Positions 56,053-64,000 of a DNA stretch of 64,000 bases are shown in pieces (positions within the stretch are counted from its first letter, which is position 1; every line of letters starts with the position of its first letter). The stretch covers positions 806,001 to 870,000 of the forward strand of contig NZ_JAJNEC010000004.1 of NCBI RefSeq assembly GCF_021044425.1. The letters are read 5' to 3'. This DNA is from Niabella pedocola (GTDB taxonomy: Bacteria; Bacteroidota; Bacteroidia; Chitinophagales; Chitinophagaceae). The notes under the pieces are model-generated. The model was given only the letters and a program-made list of their open reading frames with translations, did not search any database and was not told the origin of the DNA. Position numbers and translations under genes: made by a program.

Positions 56053-56649
56053 ATGAAAAGGCGATTGTTATTTTTGTTTTTTGTCACCGGCTGTGCGGCC
56101 CCTGCAACCGCCCAGACTTCCATTTCGAATGGAGACGGCACCTATTCCCTGTTCTACTATAGCCCCTATGGTTCCACGATCATTTATCCCGACGGTACGC
56201 ATGCCCTCCTTGTGGATTATGACAGCACCCATTCGATGCTTGTTTACTCCGATTTTTCGTTCAGTCGGTTTTTTTACAACGGTTCCACAACCACGATCGT
56301 GCATTCAGACTATTCTTACGCCATTTTTCATAATGCAGGCCCGGCTCCGGCAGCCGATCCGATCCCACCTGATGATACCTTGTTTTCAGCCGGCATATCC
56401 GATACAATAAAAAACAAAGCCAACAACGGGTATTTCCTGCTCAGCGATGATACGACCATAAAGCCCGATCCCGGAGAAGCCCGGTATATCCTTTTAAATA
56501 ATCTTGTAGATACCATCACGATGCGGAGCCGATCGGCACCTCCGCAACAACCGCCGTCAGACCCGGCAGCACATCCGGACGACGGTACCCACCCAATTCC
56601 CCGGTTAAAGGATAAACAAACGGCGCTGAGGGCCAGGGCAAGCGCTTAA
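56053..56649 (+). CDS. Secreted protein with 19-residue beta repeats, unknown function
   Basis: The 198-residue product has a signal peptide (MKRRLLFLFFVTGCAAPATA). Residues ~28-95 contain about four repeats of some 19 residues of the form [ST]-x-[IL]-[IV]-[YH]-x-D-x-[TS]-[YFH], for example STIIYPDGTHALLVDYDST and SMLVYSDFSFSRFFYNGST. They suggest a small repeat beta solenoid or blade-like fold rich in Tyr/Ser/Asp. The C-terminal ~100 residues are proline/charge-rich and probably disordered. I know no family match. It is alone, after era and before the 11-bp repeat. Confidence 0.6.
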   Translation: MKRRLLFLFFVTGCAAPATAQTSISNGDGTYSLFYYSPYGSTIIYPDGTHALLVDYDSTHSMLVYSDFSFSRFFYNGSTTTIVHSDYSYAIFHNAGPAPAADPIPPDDTLFSAGISDTIKNKANNGYFLLSDDTTIKPDPGEARYILLNNLVDTITMRSRSAPPQQPPSDPAAHPDDGTHPIPRLKDKQTALRARASA

Positions 56650-56939
56650 CAGCCCGTTGTTTTTAACACTTTTTACCCGTTTTACAGCATGGGAAATCCT
56701 CCCCAGGGTGCTACCCTACACAATGCCGGCACAGAAAACCCACAACGAAAAAAGCTGCAAATCCCCAACAGGCTATACCGGCTACTGATATAGAAAGGAT
56801 ATACGAACGCAGTAGCCAGGATATAGCCAGGATACAGAAACGATATACAAAGGATATACAAACGATACAGAAAGGATACAGAAAACATGCGTTTTGCGGT
56901 CAGAAGGGATCATAAGGGTTCAGAAGAGATCACAAGAGA
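56650..56939. other. Intergenic region containing the 11-bp repeat
   Basis: Contains no gene. It includes the 11-bp tandem repeat (56787-56885) followed by purine-rich AGAGATCA-type words up to the decayed SDR gene. Confidence 0.5.
56787..56885. repeat. 11-bp tandem repeat, nine units
   Basis: Units of 11 bases from 56787: GATATAGAAAG, GATATACGAAC, GCAGTAGCCAG, GATATAGCCAG, GATACAGAAAC, GATATACAAAG, GATATACAAAC, GATACAGAAAG, GATACAGAAAA. The consensus is GATAYASAAAS with no gaps over 99 bases. The period is close to one turn of B-DNA, so A-rich stretches would be phased on one face of the helix. Confidence 0.85.
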
Positions 56940-57279
56940 TCAAAAAAACAAAACGGCACTGCCATCAACATCCAGATCCTCAATACGTGACAGCTGGCTG
57001 ATGCCCGCATTGTTAATCATCGCGTCGAGCCGCCCGTATTGTTCTACACTGTGGTTAACCAGGGCGTTCAGATCTTCGCGCCTGCTTACATCCGTTGCCC
57101 GGTAAGAAGCACTGCCTCCCGGGCAATGATTTCCGAAGCCAGTTGTTGCAGGTATCCTGCCTCCTGGCTCCCATTACTACTTTGTACCCCTGCGCCCCAA
57201 GCAGCAAAGCGATCGCCCTTCCAATGCCGCTGCTGGCTCCCGTAATGGCCACTACTTTTCCTTTAACAGCTGTGTTCAT
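56940..57279 (-). pseudogene. Decayed short-chain dehydrogenase gene
   Basis: From ATG 57279 the frame reads MNTAVKGKVVAITGASSGIG then RAIALLLGAQGYKVVMGARR, an intact SDR N-terminal fold with TGxxxGIG. After ~45 codons the frame breaks. In other frames the rest continues (YLQQLASEIIARE; ASYRATDVSRRED; NHSVEQYGRLDAMINNAGIS, the NNAG motif), so at least two frameshifts are needed. The gene is cut off shortly after QLSRIEDLDVDG, ~130 residues short of the full fold. It is a remnant of a classical SDR oxidoreductase. Confidence 0.75.
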
Positions 57280-57685
57280 ATTCATAATTTTTATGTACAC
57301 AAAGCTCATAAGCCGTCCGCGTATTTTTGTAGCCATTTCCGCGAATACTGAAGCCAAAAAATCCTGGACGATTTATGAGGGAGGTTTCTGCAGTTCCATC
57401 CTTTATCTCATTGCTGTAAAACGTTCCTGCCGGTGCATCTGCGCCCCAGGGCCAGATGCACACAAAAGGACAGCCCCGCCCATCTCCTGTTAAAATACCT
57501 TAGAAATAAGCCAAAACATTGGCCTGTTCCCGTGATGGCCTGCAGTATATTTACGGGAATGTCCGGCGTCCAAAAGTCATTTTATGAAAGCGCTTCTCCG
57601 GAATAGCCCAAAGGTTGATGAGGAGGCCCGTTGATCCTCTGTAATAACGCAATTCATTTTAGTAAATAAACGTATTCAGAATACT
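57280..57685. other. Intergenic region upstream of the GH28 gene
   Basis: 406 bases with no recognised gene. Minus-strand open frames exist (for example 57263-57463) but show no family motif. No clear -33/-7 pair was recognised before the GH28 start. Confidence 0.4.
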
Positions 57686-59332
57686 ATGTTATCAAGACGA
57701 AACTGGCTCACAAAGACTGCGGCTTTAGCTACCGGTGTCGGGTTGCTTAAGCCGGCTTCCGCCGGGAGTGTAAATAACGCCTCCATGGAGGAAAACAACA
57801 GCGGTATTTATAATGTGAAAGCATCGGGCGCAAAGGGCGATGGAAAAACGCTGGATACAAAGGCAATCCAGTCTGCAATCGACACCTGTTATAAAAACAA
57901 CGGCGGAACGGTCTTCTTCCCACCGGGAATCTATATCGCCGGTACGTTGGAATTGAAAAGCAACGTAACCCTTTATTTAAGCGCTCAAGCAACGTTGATG
58001 GGAACAACGGATGGAACGAAATATGTTGCTGCTGCTGAAATACCGTTAACCGGGGATTCGACCCTTATTGATGGTAATGTTGGATTCATTTATGCAGTGA
58101 ACGCAGAAAACATCGGAATAGAAGGCATGGGTACCATCGATGGCAAGGGTGCCAGTTTTCGCAGCCCGTCAAAAGGTGAGCCATCCCCGGCAGGCATATC
58201 CGGAGCACAGCGTCCTTACCATATATTGCTTTACAAATGCACCAATGTTCATATAAAAGATATCTTTTTAAAAGACAGTGCCTATCATTCAGTACGGGTA
58301 ATCCAAAGCGATTACCTGAAGTTTTCCGGGTTGCGGATAAATGGACGGGTTATTCATAATAACGACGGGTTTCATTTCATTAGCTGTAAATATGTACATG
58401 TGCACGCGTGCGATGTACGTACCCAGGACGATGCCTGTGCGCTGTTTGGCAGCTGCCAGTATGTAACCGTTAGCGACAGCACTTTTAGCACCAGGTGGTC
58501 CGTGTTCCGCTTTGGAGGGGGCTTTGTACAGCATATCACCATAACTAATTGCACGATTTATGAAACCTATGGCTGCCCTATAAAAATTTATTGCAGCCGT
58601 GGCTCCCGTTTTGAGGACATCACGTTTTCCAATCTTATCATGAAGGATGTTACCGGGCCCATACATATCGGGATCAGTGAGAAAAAATCGTCAAGTGTCA
58701 CTGGCGATCATCTTCCTCCCGGACGGCTGCAAAGGATCACATTTAGCAATATCCAGGCCTCAATAGTTGCGCCCCGCCCCCTGCCCGACGCGGCGTTTCA
58801 AAGTGCCTATCGCCCCGGGGAAATGCGCTCCTGTATTGTTTTAAACGCCTTCGACGACAACTTTATGGAGGATATTTCGTTCCAGGATATCCAGCTAAGC
58901 TTCCCTGGCGGGGGCACAGAAGCAGAGGCATCCGCAGAAGTCCCCAAAATCGCAGGTGAATATTTTGAAATCGGAACACCACCCGCTTATGCCCTTTTTG
59001 CCCGGAATGTAAAAGGGCTTTCAATCAGTAACCTGCGGCTAAAAGTAGCAACACCCGACGCACGACCGGCAATGGTATTGGATCAGCTCGAAAATGCCGT
59101 CATCTCGCTGTTAACCGCCGGAGCACAGGGAAGCCCGTCGGTACTACGCCTGAAAAATTGTACCGACGTACTTATCGTCTCACCCAGGGTGCTGAACCCC
59201 GCCACCGTGTTTGCAGCAATTGAGGGGGCGGATACACGGAATATTAAAATAGAGGGCGGCGATTTAACAAAAGTCAAATCCAGGATACAGCTCCAGCAGG
59301 TTCCTCCGGCCGAAGTAAAAACTACAGAATAA
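57686..59332 (+). CDS. GH28-like polygalacturonase, Tat-exported
   Basis: The 548-residue protein has a twin-arginine signal (SRRNWLTKTAALATGVGLLK). The right-handed beta-helix opens with YNVKASGAKGDGKTLDTKAI and NNGGTVFFPPGIYIAG, typical of GH28/pectate-lyase-fold enzymes. Catalytic-type motifs N-x-D in HNNDGFHF (Asp227) and D-D in RTQDDACAL (Asp248, Asp249) fit GH28. The usual G-H-G motif is replaced by VFRFGGGF, and the R-x-K region is less clear. It probably hydrolyses pectin-type galacturonan, rhamnogalacturonan or a related uronic-acid chain. Confidence 0.75.
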   Translation: MLSRRNWLTKTAALATGVGLLKPASAGSVNNASMEENNSGIYNVKASGAKGDGKTLDTKAIQSAIDTCYKNNGGTVFFPPGIYIAGTLELKSNVTLYLSAQATLMGTTDGTKYVAAAEIPLTGDSTLIDGNVGFIYAVNAENIGIEGMGTIDGKGASFRSPSKGEPSPAGISGAQRPYHILLYKCTNVHIKDIFLKDSAYHSVRVIQSDYLKFSGLRINGRVIHNNDGFHFISCKYVHVHACDVRTQDDACALFGSCQYVTVSDSTFSTRWSVFRFGGGFVQHITITNCTIYETYGCPIKIYCSRGSRFEDITFSNLIMKDVTGPIHIGISEKKSSSVTGDHLPPGRLQRITFSNIQASIVAPRPLPDAAFQSAYRPGEMRSCIVLNAFDDNFMEDISFQDIQLSFPGGGTEAEASAEVPKIAGEYFEIGTPPAYALFARNVKGLSISNLRLKVATPDARPAMVLDQLENAVISLLTAGAQGSPSVLRLKNCTDVLIVSPRVLNPATVFAAIEGADTRNIKIEGGDLTKVKSRIQLQQVPPAEVKTTE

Positions 59333-59415
59333 CAAAAACGCATAGACCAACATGGCAGCCGGCCCTGGAACGAATTGCCGGGAAGCAGATCCGGCGTATA
59401 AGCACGCAACCTTAC

Positions 59416-59457
59416 ACTCGCGTTGAATACATCCCCTGTTCCAATGCTGTCTGACAT
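59416..59457 (-). pseudogene. Possible fragment of a PfkB-family kinase gene
   Basis: A minus-strand stretch reads MSDSIGTGDVFNAS, which resembles the conserved D-x-x-G-A-G-D-x-F-N-A signature near the active site of PfkB carbohydrate kinases. The sequence on both sides in this and other frames has no further match, so either it is a short remnant or it is chance. It lies between convergent GH28 and GH36. Confidence 0.2.
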
Positions 59458-59604
59458 TTCACCTATTGGCCAAACTTAGTACCTCCGCAATCGGTTTATA
59501 AACTGTTCAGGCAATAAAAAAAAGATACGGCCGGTCGAGCACCGCTATCTCTTTGAAAACGATGCCAACGTAGAGGCTGACATAATTCAGCAACGGGCTT
59601 CCGT

Positions 59605-61770
59605 TCATTCCTGTTCATTGATGCCAGCCTCAGCTATTTCTACAATATTGCTTGTAAGGGATTGCAATTTCCCTGCAGCCAGGTTAAGCCCAACCTCCAT
59701 AAGATAAGCACCGGAAAAGATATGCTCATTTTCCGGCAGCACCGATTTAACGCCGGGAAATAAATTTATTTCCCGGATCCTGTAACGTTTTGCGGGATCA
59801 AGCCCCTGTAAACGCACTTTTGAAAAACTATCTTTTTTTCTAAGGTTGGTAAAATAGTTAAATAGTATGCCCCGGTTTTGCGTTGTATTTACATACATAA
59901 TGACGGCACGACTCTCATCATAGGGAGACACCAGCCGGTACAAATCTCCCTTCCAGATCACTTCACTGATGTCCTTATATGTTTTTACCGCATTTTTACT
60001 AAACTCCAGTTCCGGTGCCGTAAAATTATTGATCCGGATATCGTAGCCCATTTTCCCCATCATCGCCACATCCGTTCTGAATTTCAACGATTGCTTACCC
60101 ATGCTGGTAACATGTGCAGAAATAGTGTTGGACGGAAAAAAGTAAGAGTATCCCCACTGGATAAAAATACGTTCCAGTGCATCCGTGTTGTCACTGGGCC
60201 AAAACTCCGTAAAATATTCCAGCGCCTTATAATCGGTACGTCCCCCTCCACCGGCGCATAACATAATGGGTAGATGTGGGTATTTTTTCCGGATCCGCTT
60301 CATCACTTCATAGAAGCCTTTTGTATAATTGATATATAGATGCGACTGGCGATCTTTCAAATAAGCCGAATATGCGTTGGTCATACTCCGGTTGCAATCC
60401 CATTTTATAAAAGCAACACCCGGATTTTGGGTCATTAACTGATCAACGATGCCAAATACAAAATCCTGCACGGCGGGATTTGTAAGATCCAATACCAGTT
60501 GATTCCGTCCATAACTCTCTGCCCGGTTGGGTAATTTTAAAATCCAATCCGGGTGTTTTTCATAAAGCTCACTTTTCGGATTTACCATCTCCGGCTCCAG
60601 CCAGATACCAAACTTAATGTTCCGCTCCCCGGCTTCCTTTACCAGTTTTGCAATCCCATTGGGCAATTTCGACTTGTCCGGCTGCCAGTCGCCCAACCCT
60701 GCTTTATCATCATTTCTTGGATATTTATTTCCAAACCATCCGTCATCCAGCAAAAACAAGTCCACCCCCAGGTTCCTGGCCTCATCAAACAATTCCACCA
60801 ACCGCGTCTCATTAAAGCTGGTATGCGTCGCCTCCCAGTTGTTTAAAAGTGTCATCCTCGGGGCATTGCCATCCAGCAACGCATGATTCCGTACCCATTT
60901 GTGCAGGTTACGACTGGCCAGTCCCTTACCTTTTCCAGAAAAAGTGAATATAAACTCCGGCGTTTCAAAAATTTCATTGGGCCGCAGATAATATTCCGAA
61001 GCAAAGGGGTTGATGCCCGAAATCACCCGCAGGCCATTTTTCTGATCCACCTCAAAACTGTACTTAAAATTACCGGTCCACCCCAGGGTTCCGGCAATTA
61101 ACCTGCCTTCGTTTTCAGTAGAAGGCTGATCCAGTGAAACAAAAAAGGTTTGTGTTTGATAGAAATTGGTGCGGGTGCCCAGTTTGCTTTCAATACTTTT
61201 AATTCCATTATTGAGTTTCTCTTCCTTGAGTTGAACCTCCCTGGCCCAATCTCCATGAAACTGCGTCAGCCAGTACGCCCGTGCATCAAAATGCAATAAC
61301 GAAGATGCGTACTGCGTCAGCATTACGGGCTTTTTTTCGGCATGCCTGATCTCCGTCCAGGTTTTGATCACATCCTCTTCCATGTATGCTTTAAAATGAA
61401 TGGTCACATAGAATGGGTAAACCGGATCTTTTAAAACAATCCGGCTATGGATTACGCCTCCTTCATTTTCCTGTTTATAATCCTCAAACTGCAAATCCAG
61501 AGAAGGATTTCCATCATTATGAACGGCCCTTATAGCCGGTTCAAACTGGTTTTCCATACCCGCCGTAAGATACATTTCACGGCCGCTGTTCATCATAGCA
61601 TAATCTGCCCTGCCCAGCTTATTGCCGATATAAACCTGGCTTACCTTTTTATCCTTCCCAATTTTATATACAATCGCCGTATTATTGGTTTCAATAAAAA
61701 TTTTATCAGCCTGCGCATTCCCCAATTGGGCTGTCAGTAAAAAAAACAGTACCGGAAAAAACGATCTCAT
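59605..61770 (-). CDS. GH36 alpha-galactosidase, secreted
   Basis: Start set at ATG 61770, which opens a clean signal peptide (MRSFFPVLFFLLTAQLGNAQ). A longer frame from 61800 adds ten residues. The ~721-residue protein has a beta-sandwich N domain and a TIM barrel with FLLDDGWFGNKYPRNDD and KFGIWLEPEMVNPKSELYEK. In the longer-frame numbering the nucleophile is AFIKWDCNRSMTNA (Asp468) and the acid/base is FWPSDNTDALER (Asp537). GH36 releases alpha-galactose, here probably from galactosides of plant or other polymers. It lies 48 bases after the upstream six-hairpin-like gene, in the same operon. Confidence 0.93.
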   Translation of the reverse strand: MRSFFPVLFFLLTAQLGNAQADKIFIETNNTAIVYKIGKDKKVSQVYIGNKLGRADYAMMNSGREMYLTAGMENQFEPAIRAVHNDGNPSLDLQFEDYKQENEGGVIHSRIVLKDPVYPFYVTIHFKAYMEEDVIKTWTEIRHAEKKPVMLTQYASSLLHFDARAYWLTQFHGDWAREVQLKEEKLNNGIKSIESKLGTRTNFYQTQTFFVSLDQPSTENEGRLIAGTLGWTGNFKYSFEVDQKNGLRVISGINPFASEYYLRPNEIFETPEFIFTFSGKGKGLASRNLHKWVRNHALLDGNAPRMTLLNNWEATHTSFNETRLVELFDEARNLGVDLFLLDDGWFGNKYPRNDDKAGLGDWQPDKSKLPNGIAKLVKEAGERNIKFGIWLEPEMVNPKSELYEKHPDWILKLPNRAESYGRNQLVLDLTNPAVQDFVFGIVDQLMTQNPGVAFIKWDCNRSMTNAYSAYLKDRQSHLYINYTKGFYEVMKRIRKKYPHLPIMLCAGGGGRTDYKALEYFTEFWPSDNTDALERIFIQWGYSYFFPSNTISAHVTSMGKQSLKFRTDVAMMGKMGYDIRINNFTAPELEFSKNAVKTYKDISEVIWKGDLYRLVSPYDESRAVIMYVNTTQNRGILFNYFTNLRKKDSFSKVRLQGLDPAKRYRIREINLFPGVKSVLPENEHIFSGAYLMEVGLNLAAGKLQSLTSNIVEIAEAGINEQE

Positions 61771-61818
61771 GCTCCTTTTATTTAGTATTCCTGATATCAA
61801 TGGAAACGATAACCCGTC

Positions 61819-63867
61819 CTACAATTGAACGGAAATGGTTTTGCCTTCTTTTAGTGTATAACTTTTCGTTTTGCCTTTTTCAGCAACTTTCATAACCAGG
61901 TTGCTGCCATTTTTTCTGGATATATCCATATCGAATACGGTTCCAAAGGCATGAATATTTTTCAACCGCAAAAAATTCCACCCGGCCGGCAAATTGGGTG
62001 TGAGGTTAAACGCCCTCAGTCCCGTAGGGCGCATCCCCAGCACGCCTTCAGTAAAAATGCGGCAATACAACCCGCTTTCTGCTGAAAGGTGCCGCTGATT
62101 CCCTTCCGGATAGGCTTCTACGGCATAAGGCACATGCTCACCCAGCAAACGCCGCTCCGAGTAGTATTTCAAAAAGTCATAGGCTTTTGCCGTTTCTCCG
62201 GCAGCAAATGCACCGCGTAGTCCATACAAAGTAGCACGATCCCAAAACGTGCTATTTCCGGCCAGTGAAGCAAGGCCATCTTCTGTCCATAAGCGGCTTG
62301 AGAACAGCGCATCGATCGTTCCCTGCTTGCGATCGAACAGATCCATCACCAGCGGTGTTGCAATCCAGGCGCGCAGCGTATCATTCCCTTTATAATAGCG
62401 ATAGGTTTTAAACCCTTCCACATCGGCGCCAAAATATTTTTCAATGTTTGCCCGCATTTGAGCAGCCTGGCCGGCATAAGCCTTTACCTGAGCTGCCGGT
62501 TTACCCAATGCCTTCCCAAGCATTGCAGCCGATACCAGCCCGTCATAATACAGGCAGCTTGTGTTCAAATTTGCATTGCCGGAAGGAAACCGTCCCTCCA
62601 GTTCATCCTTATTACTCCAGACCACGCCTTCATCATTGATCTTTCGCTTGCAGTACTCCAGGCACCATTCGATCAATGGCCATAGTACTTTTGCAGAATC
62701 TATGCTGCCATTGGCCAGGGCAAAACGCCCGGCGCCATAGGCGATCATGGCCATATCACCACGATCTCCGGCGCCATGCCAGGTTCCTTTTCCTTCATTG
62801 ATGATGGAGCTGGGAATGGGCTTATACTCCGGGTTCATATAGCCGGCAAATAAGCGGTAGGCGTTCATGGCAGATTTTGTTGCGATATCATCTCCCAGGA
62901 ATGCAAAAAAAGGATTCACATATTCCGCCTGATCATTGGCCCATATAGCCGCGTAATAACGCAACCCGCCAGGTCCATGCATGAGTCCGCCCCGGGTATT
63001 GAAAATACTTTCCGTGCCTCTTATTTTTGCAAAATAAAACATGGTGTTCAGCACTTCATCCGGCGTTTCCAGCTGAAGCAGGGAGGTTATTTCATGCACC
63101 CGTTCTCTTCTCGCCTGCTCTTCCTTATCTAAATCCGCAATCACAACAGGCGTAGCATCACCTGCAAGCGCCTGGTAGCTGATCCCAAAGGCAACTGAAT
63201 CCCCCGGGTTAACCGTTTTCAATCCATCGTTCACCGTTGCTACTACAAAACGCAGCGGTCCCTCGCTGGCACGCTCGGCCGCCGGTCGTAGTTCACGGCG
63301 CATATACTCCATCTCTATTTTTGCCGGCTGACTGCCCTTATTGATAAATACCATTTTTTCAAGGCCCAATGCTTTGTCTGTTGAGGGGTAAAAGGATCTT
63401 CTCAATACGACTGTTCCACCACTACCAAGCACGCTCTCCATCGTAAGAATGCCATCAAACTTTACATTCATTGCTTTTTCAGGCTGGTCGTCCATGACCG
63501 TAGCGTTATAAACCCCTTTTTTCAGCAATTTATCATTTAACAGGATCCGGGGCAGGTTATCATCATCCACGCTGTACATCATGGAAGCGATAGTCCTTGC
63601 CGGCAGCAGCCGGAAAGAGGGAAACACAAAGGTTCTGACAAATCCCGGCTTTTTCATCTCGTCAACGCCATATTGCAGCCAGAAGGACACCTTTTCTCCG
63701 CTCATTTCAAGATGATCCTGATGCGGAAGGCGATCCGTAATTTTCCATTCAATGCTCCCCGGGGAATGCATCTTCCATCGGTTTGCGGTTTTATTATCGA
63801 TATGCGACTGCGCATTACCCGTTATATACTGGATCAAAACAAGGGACAGGATAAGCGTTTTTTTCAT
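61819..63867 (-). CDS. Putative six-hairpin glycosidase, secreted
   Basis: Start at ATG 63867 gives a signal peptide (MKKTLILSLVLIQYITGNAQ). The frame from 63945 adds 26 residues without signal character. The 682-residue protein has an N-terminal beta-sandwich (~30-270) and then an (alpha/alpha)6-type barrel with GPGGLRYYAAIWANDQAEYV, KGTWHGAGDRGDMAMIAYGA and HLSAESGLYCRIFTEGVLGM, which resemble six-hairpin glycosidase families. A catalytic family (such as GH78, GH127 or GH63-like) cannot be named. It is co-directional with, and 48 bases before, the GH36 gene. Confidence 0.6.
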   Translation of the reverse strand: MKKTLILSLVLIQYITGNAQSHIDNKTANRWKMHSPGSIEWKITDRLPHQDHLEMSGEKVSFWLQYGVDEMKKPGFVRTFVFPSFRLLPARTIASMMYSVDDDNLPRILLNDKLLKKGVYNATVMDDQPEKAMNVKFDGILTMESVLGSGGTVVLRRSFYPSTDKALGLEKMVFINKGSQPAKIEMEYMRRELRPAAERASEGPLRFVVATVNDGLKTVNPGDSVAFGISYQALAGDATPVVIADLDKEEQARRERVHEITSLLQLETPDEVLNTMFYFAKIRGTESIFNTRGGLMHGPGGLRYYAAIWANDQAEYVNPFFAFLGDDIATKSAMNAYRLFAGYMNPEYKPIPSSIINEGKGTWHGAGDRGDMAMIAYGAGRFALANGSIDSAKVLWPLIEWCLEYCKRKINDEGVVWSNKDELEGRFPSGNANLNTSCLYYDGLVSAAMLGKALGKPAAQVKAYAGQAAQMRANIEKYFGADVEGFKTYRYYKGNDTLRAWIATPLVMDLFDRKQGTIDALFSSRLWTEDGLASLAGNSTFWDRATLYGLRGAFAAGETAKAYDFLKYYSERRLLGEHVPYAVEAYPEGNQRHLSAESGLYCRIFTEGVLGMRPTGLRAFNLTPNLPAGWNFLRLKNIHAFGTVFDMDISRKNGSNLVMKVAEKGKTKSYTLKEGKTISVQL

Positions 63868-64000
63868 GAAGGATCTCTTATTTAACGAATAAAATGCAAA
63901 CATCTTATATACCGGCTTATATGAACCGGCCGGATTTCTGAACAATGAATCTGCACAACTGCAATAATACCTTTTTAAAACAATGCGGTCTTTTAATAAA

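Noticed and set aside
1..64000. tRNA, rRNA, insertion sequence or integrase genes
   Set aside because: No cloverleaf-forming sequence, conserved rRNA block, transposase motif or terminal inverted repeats were recognised by eye. Software could still find a short tRNA.

Overview
The window looks like chromosome from a Bacteroidota bacterium, most likely family Chitinophagaceae (a Niabella-like genus is only a guess). The basis is three SusC/SusD (RagA/RagB) outer-membrane pairs, many short-signal lipoproteins, no Shine-Dalgarno-like leaders, and -7 boxes of the Bacteroidota type TAnnTTTG. No rRNA, tRNA, CRISPR array, phage or insertion sequence was found.

Layout. 1-235: start of a dihydrodipicolinate synthase/N-acetylneuraminate lyase family gene, cut by the window edge. 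886-3084: secreted FG-GAP/VCBS + GH43 fusion. 3604-13787: six-gene minus-strand operon (SusC, SusD, Calx-beta-like lipoprotein, M16 peptidase, beta-propeller lipoprotein, metallophosphatase). 14097-19686: FAD oxidoreductase, a 100-bp-period repeat block, an SRPBCC protein, a small secreted protein, and a LytS/LytTR two-component pair. 19784-24457: GH20 hexosaminidase, glycerate kinase and a frameshifted GntP permease. 24458-25882: a possible structured RNA and a 104-bp-period repeat block. 25883-27678: GH16 beta-glucanase, a DUF2945-like protein and a GNAT acetyltransferase.

27813-49492 is the most interesting part. A run of 13 minus-strand genes (27813-47172, mostly 15-50 bp gaps or overlaps) has two SusC/SusD pairs in tandem. 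Each pair is followed by a fasciclin-domain protein and a DUF5007-like or DUF5008-like lipoprotein. Then come a lectin-like protein with a degenerate phosphodiesterase domain, a small secreted protein, an intact alkaline-phosphatase-superfamily enzyme, a zinc alcohol dehydrogenase resembling TIGR03366 and an organophosphate:phosphate-antiporter-like MFS transporter. Divergent to it are an XRE-cupin regulator and a FAD oxidoreductase resembling TIGR03364. TIGR03364 and TIGR03366 are families named for association with phosphonate catabolism, and the locus has no glycoside hydrolase. I infer an uptake and catabolism system for a phosphonate- or phosphate-ester-bearing molecule. A perfect 20-bp palindrome sits between the two divergent units.

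49624-55878 is mostly housekeeping: a YkgJ-type cysteine-cluster protein, gcvP, a 125-bp-period repeat block, infC and era. 56053-63867 holds a secreted repeat protein, an 11-bp tandem repeat, a decayed SDR gene, a GH28-like polygalacturonase, a GH36 alpha-galactosidase and a putative six-hairpin glycosidase. The last three may degrade plant pectin or galactosides, but no SusCD pair lies beside them in the window.
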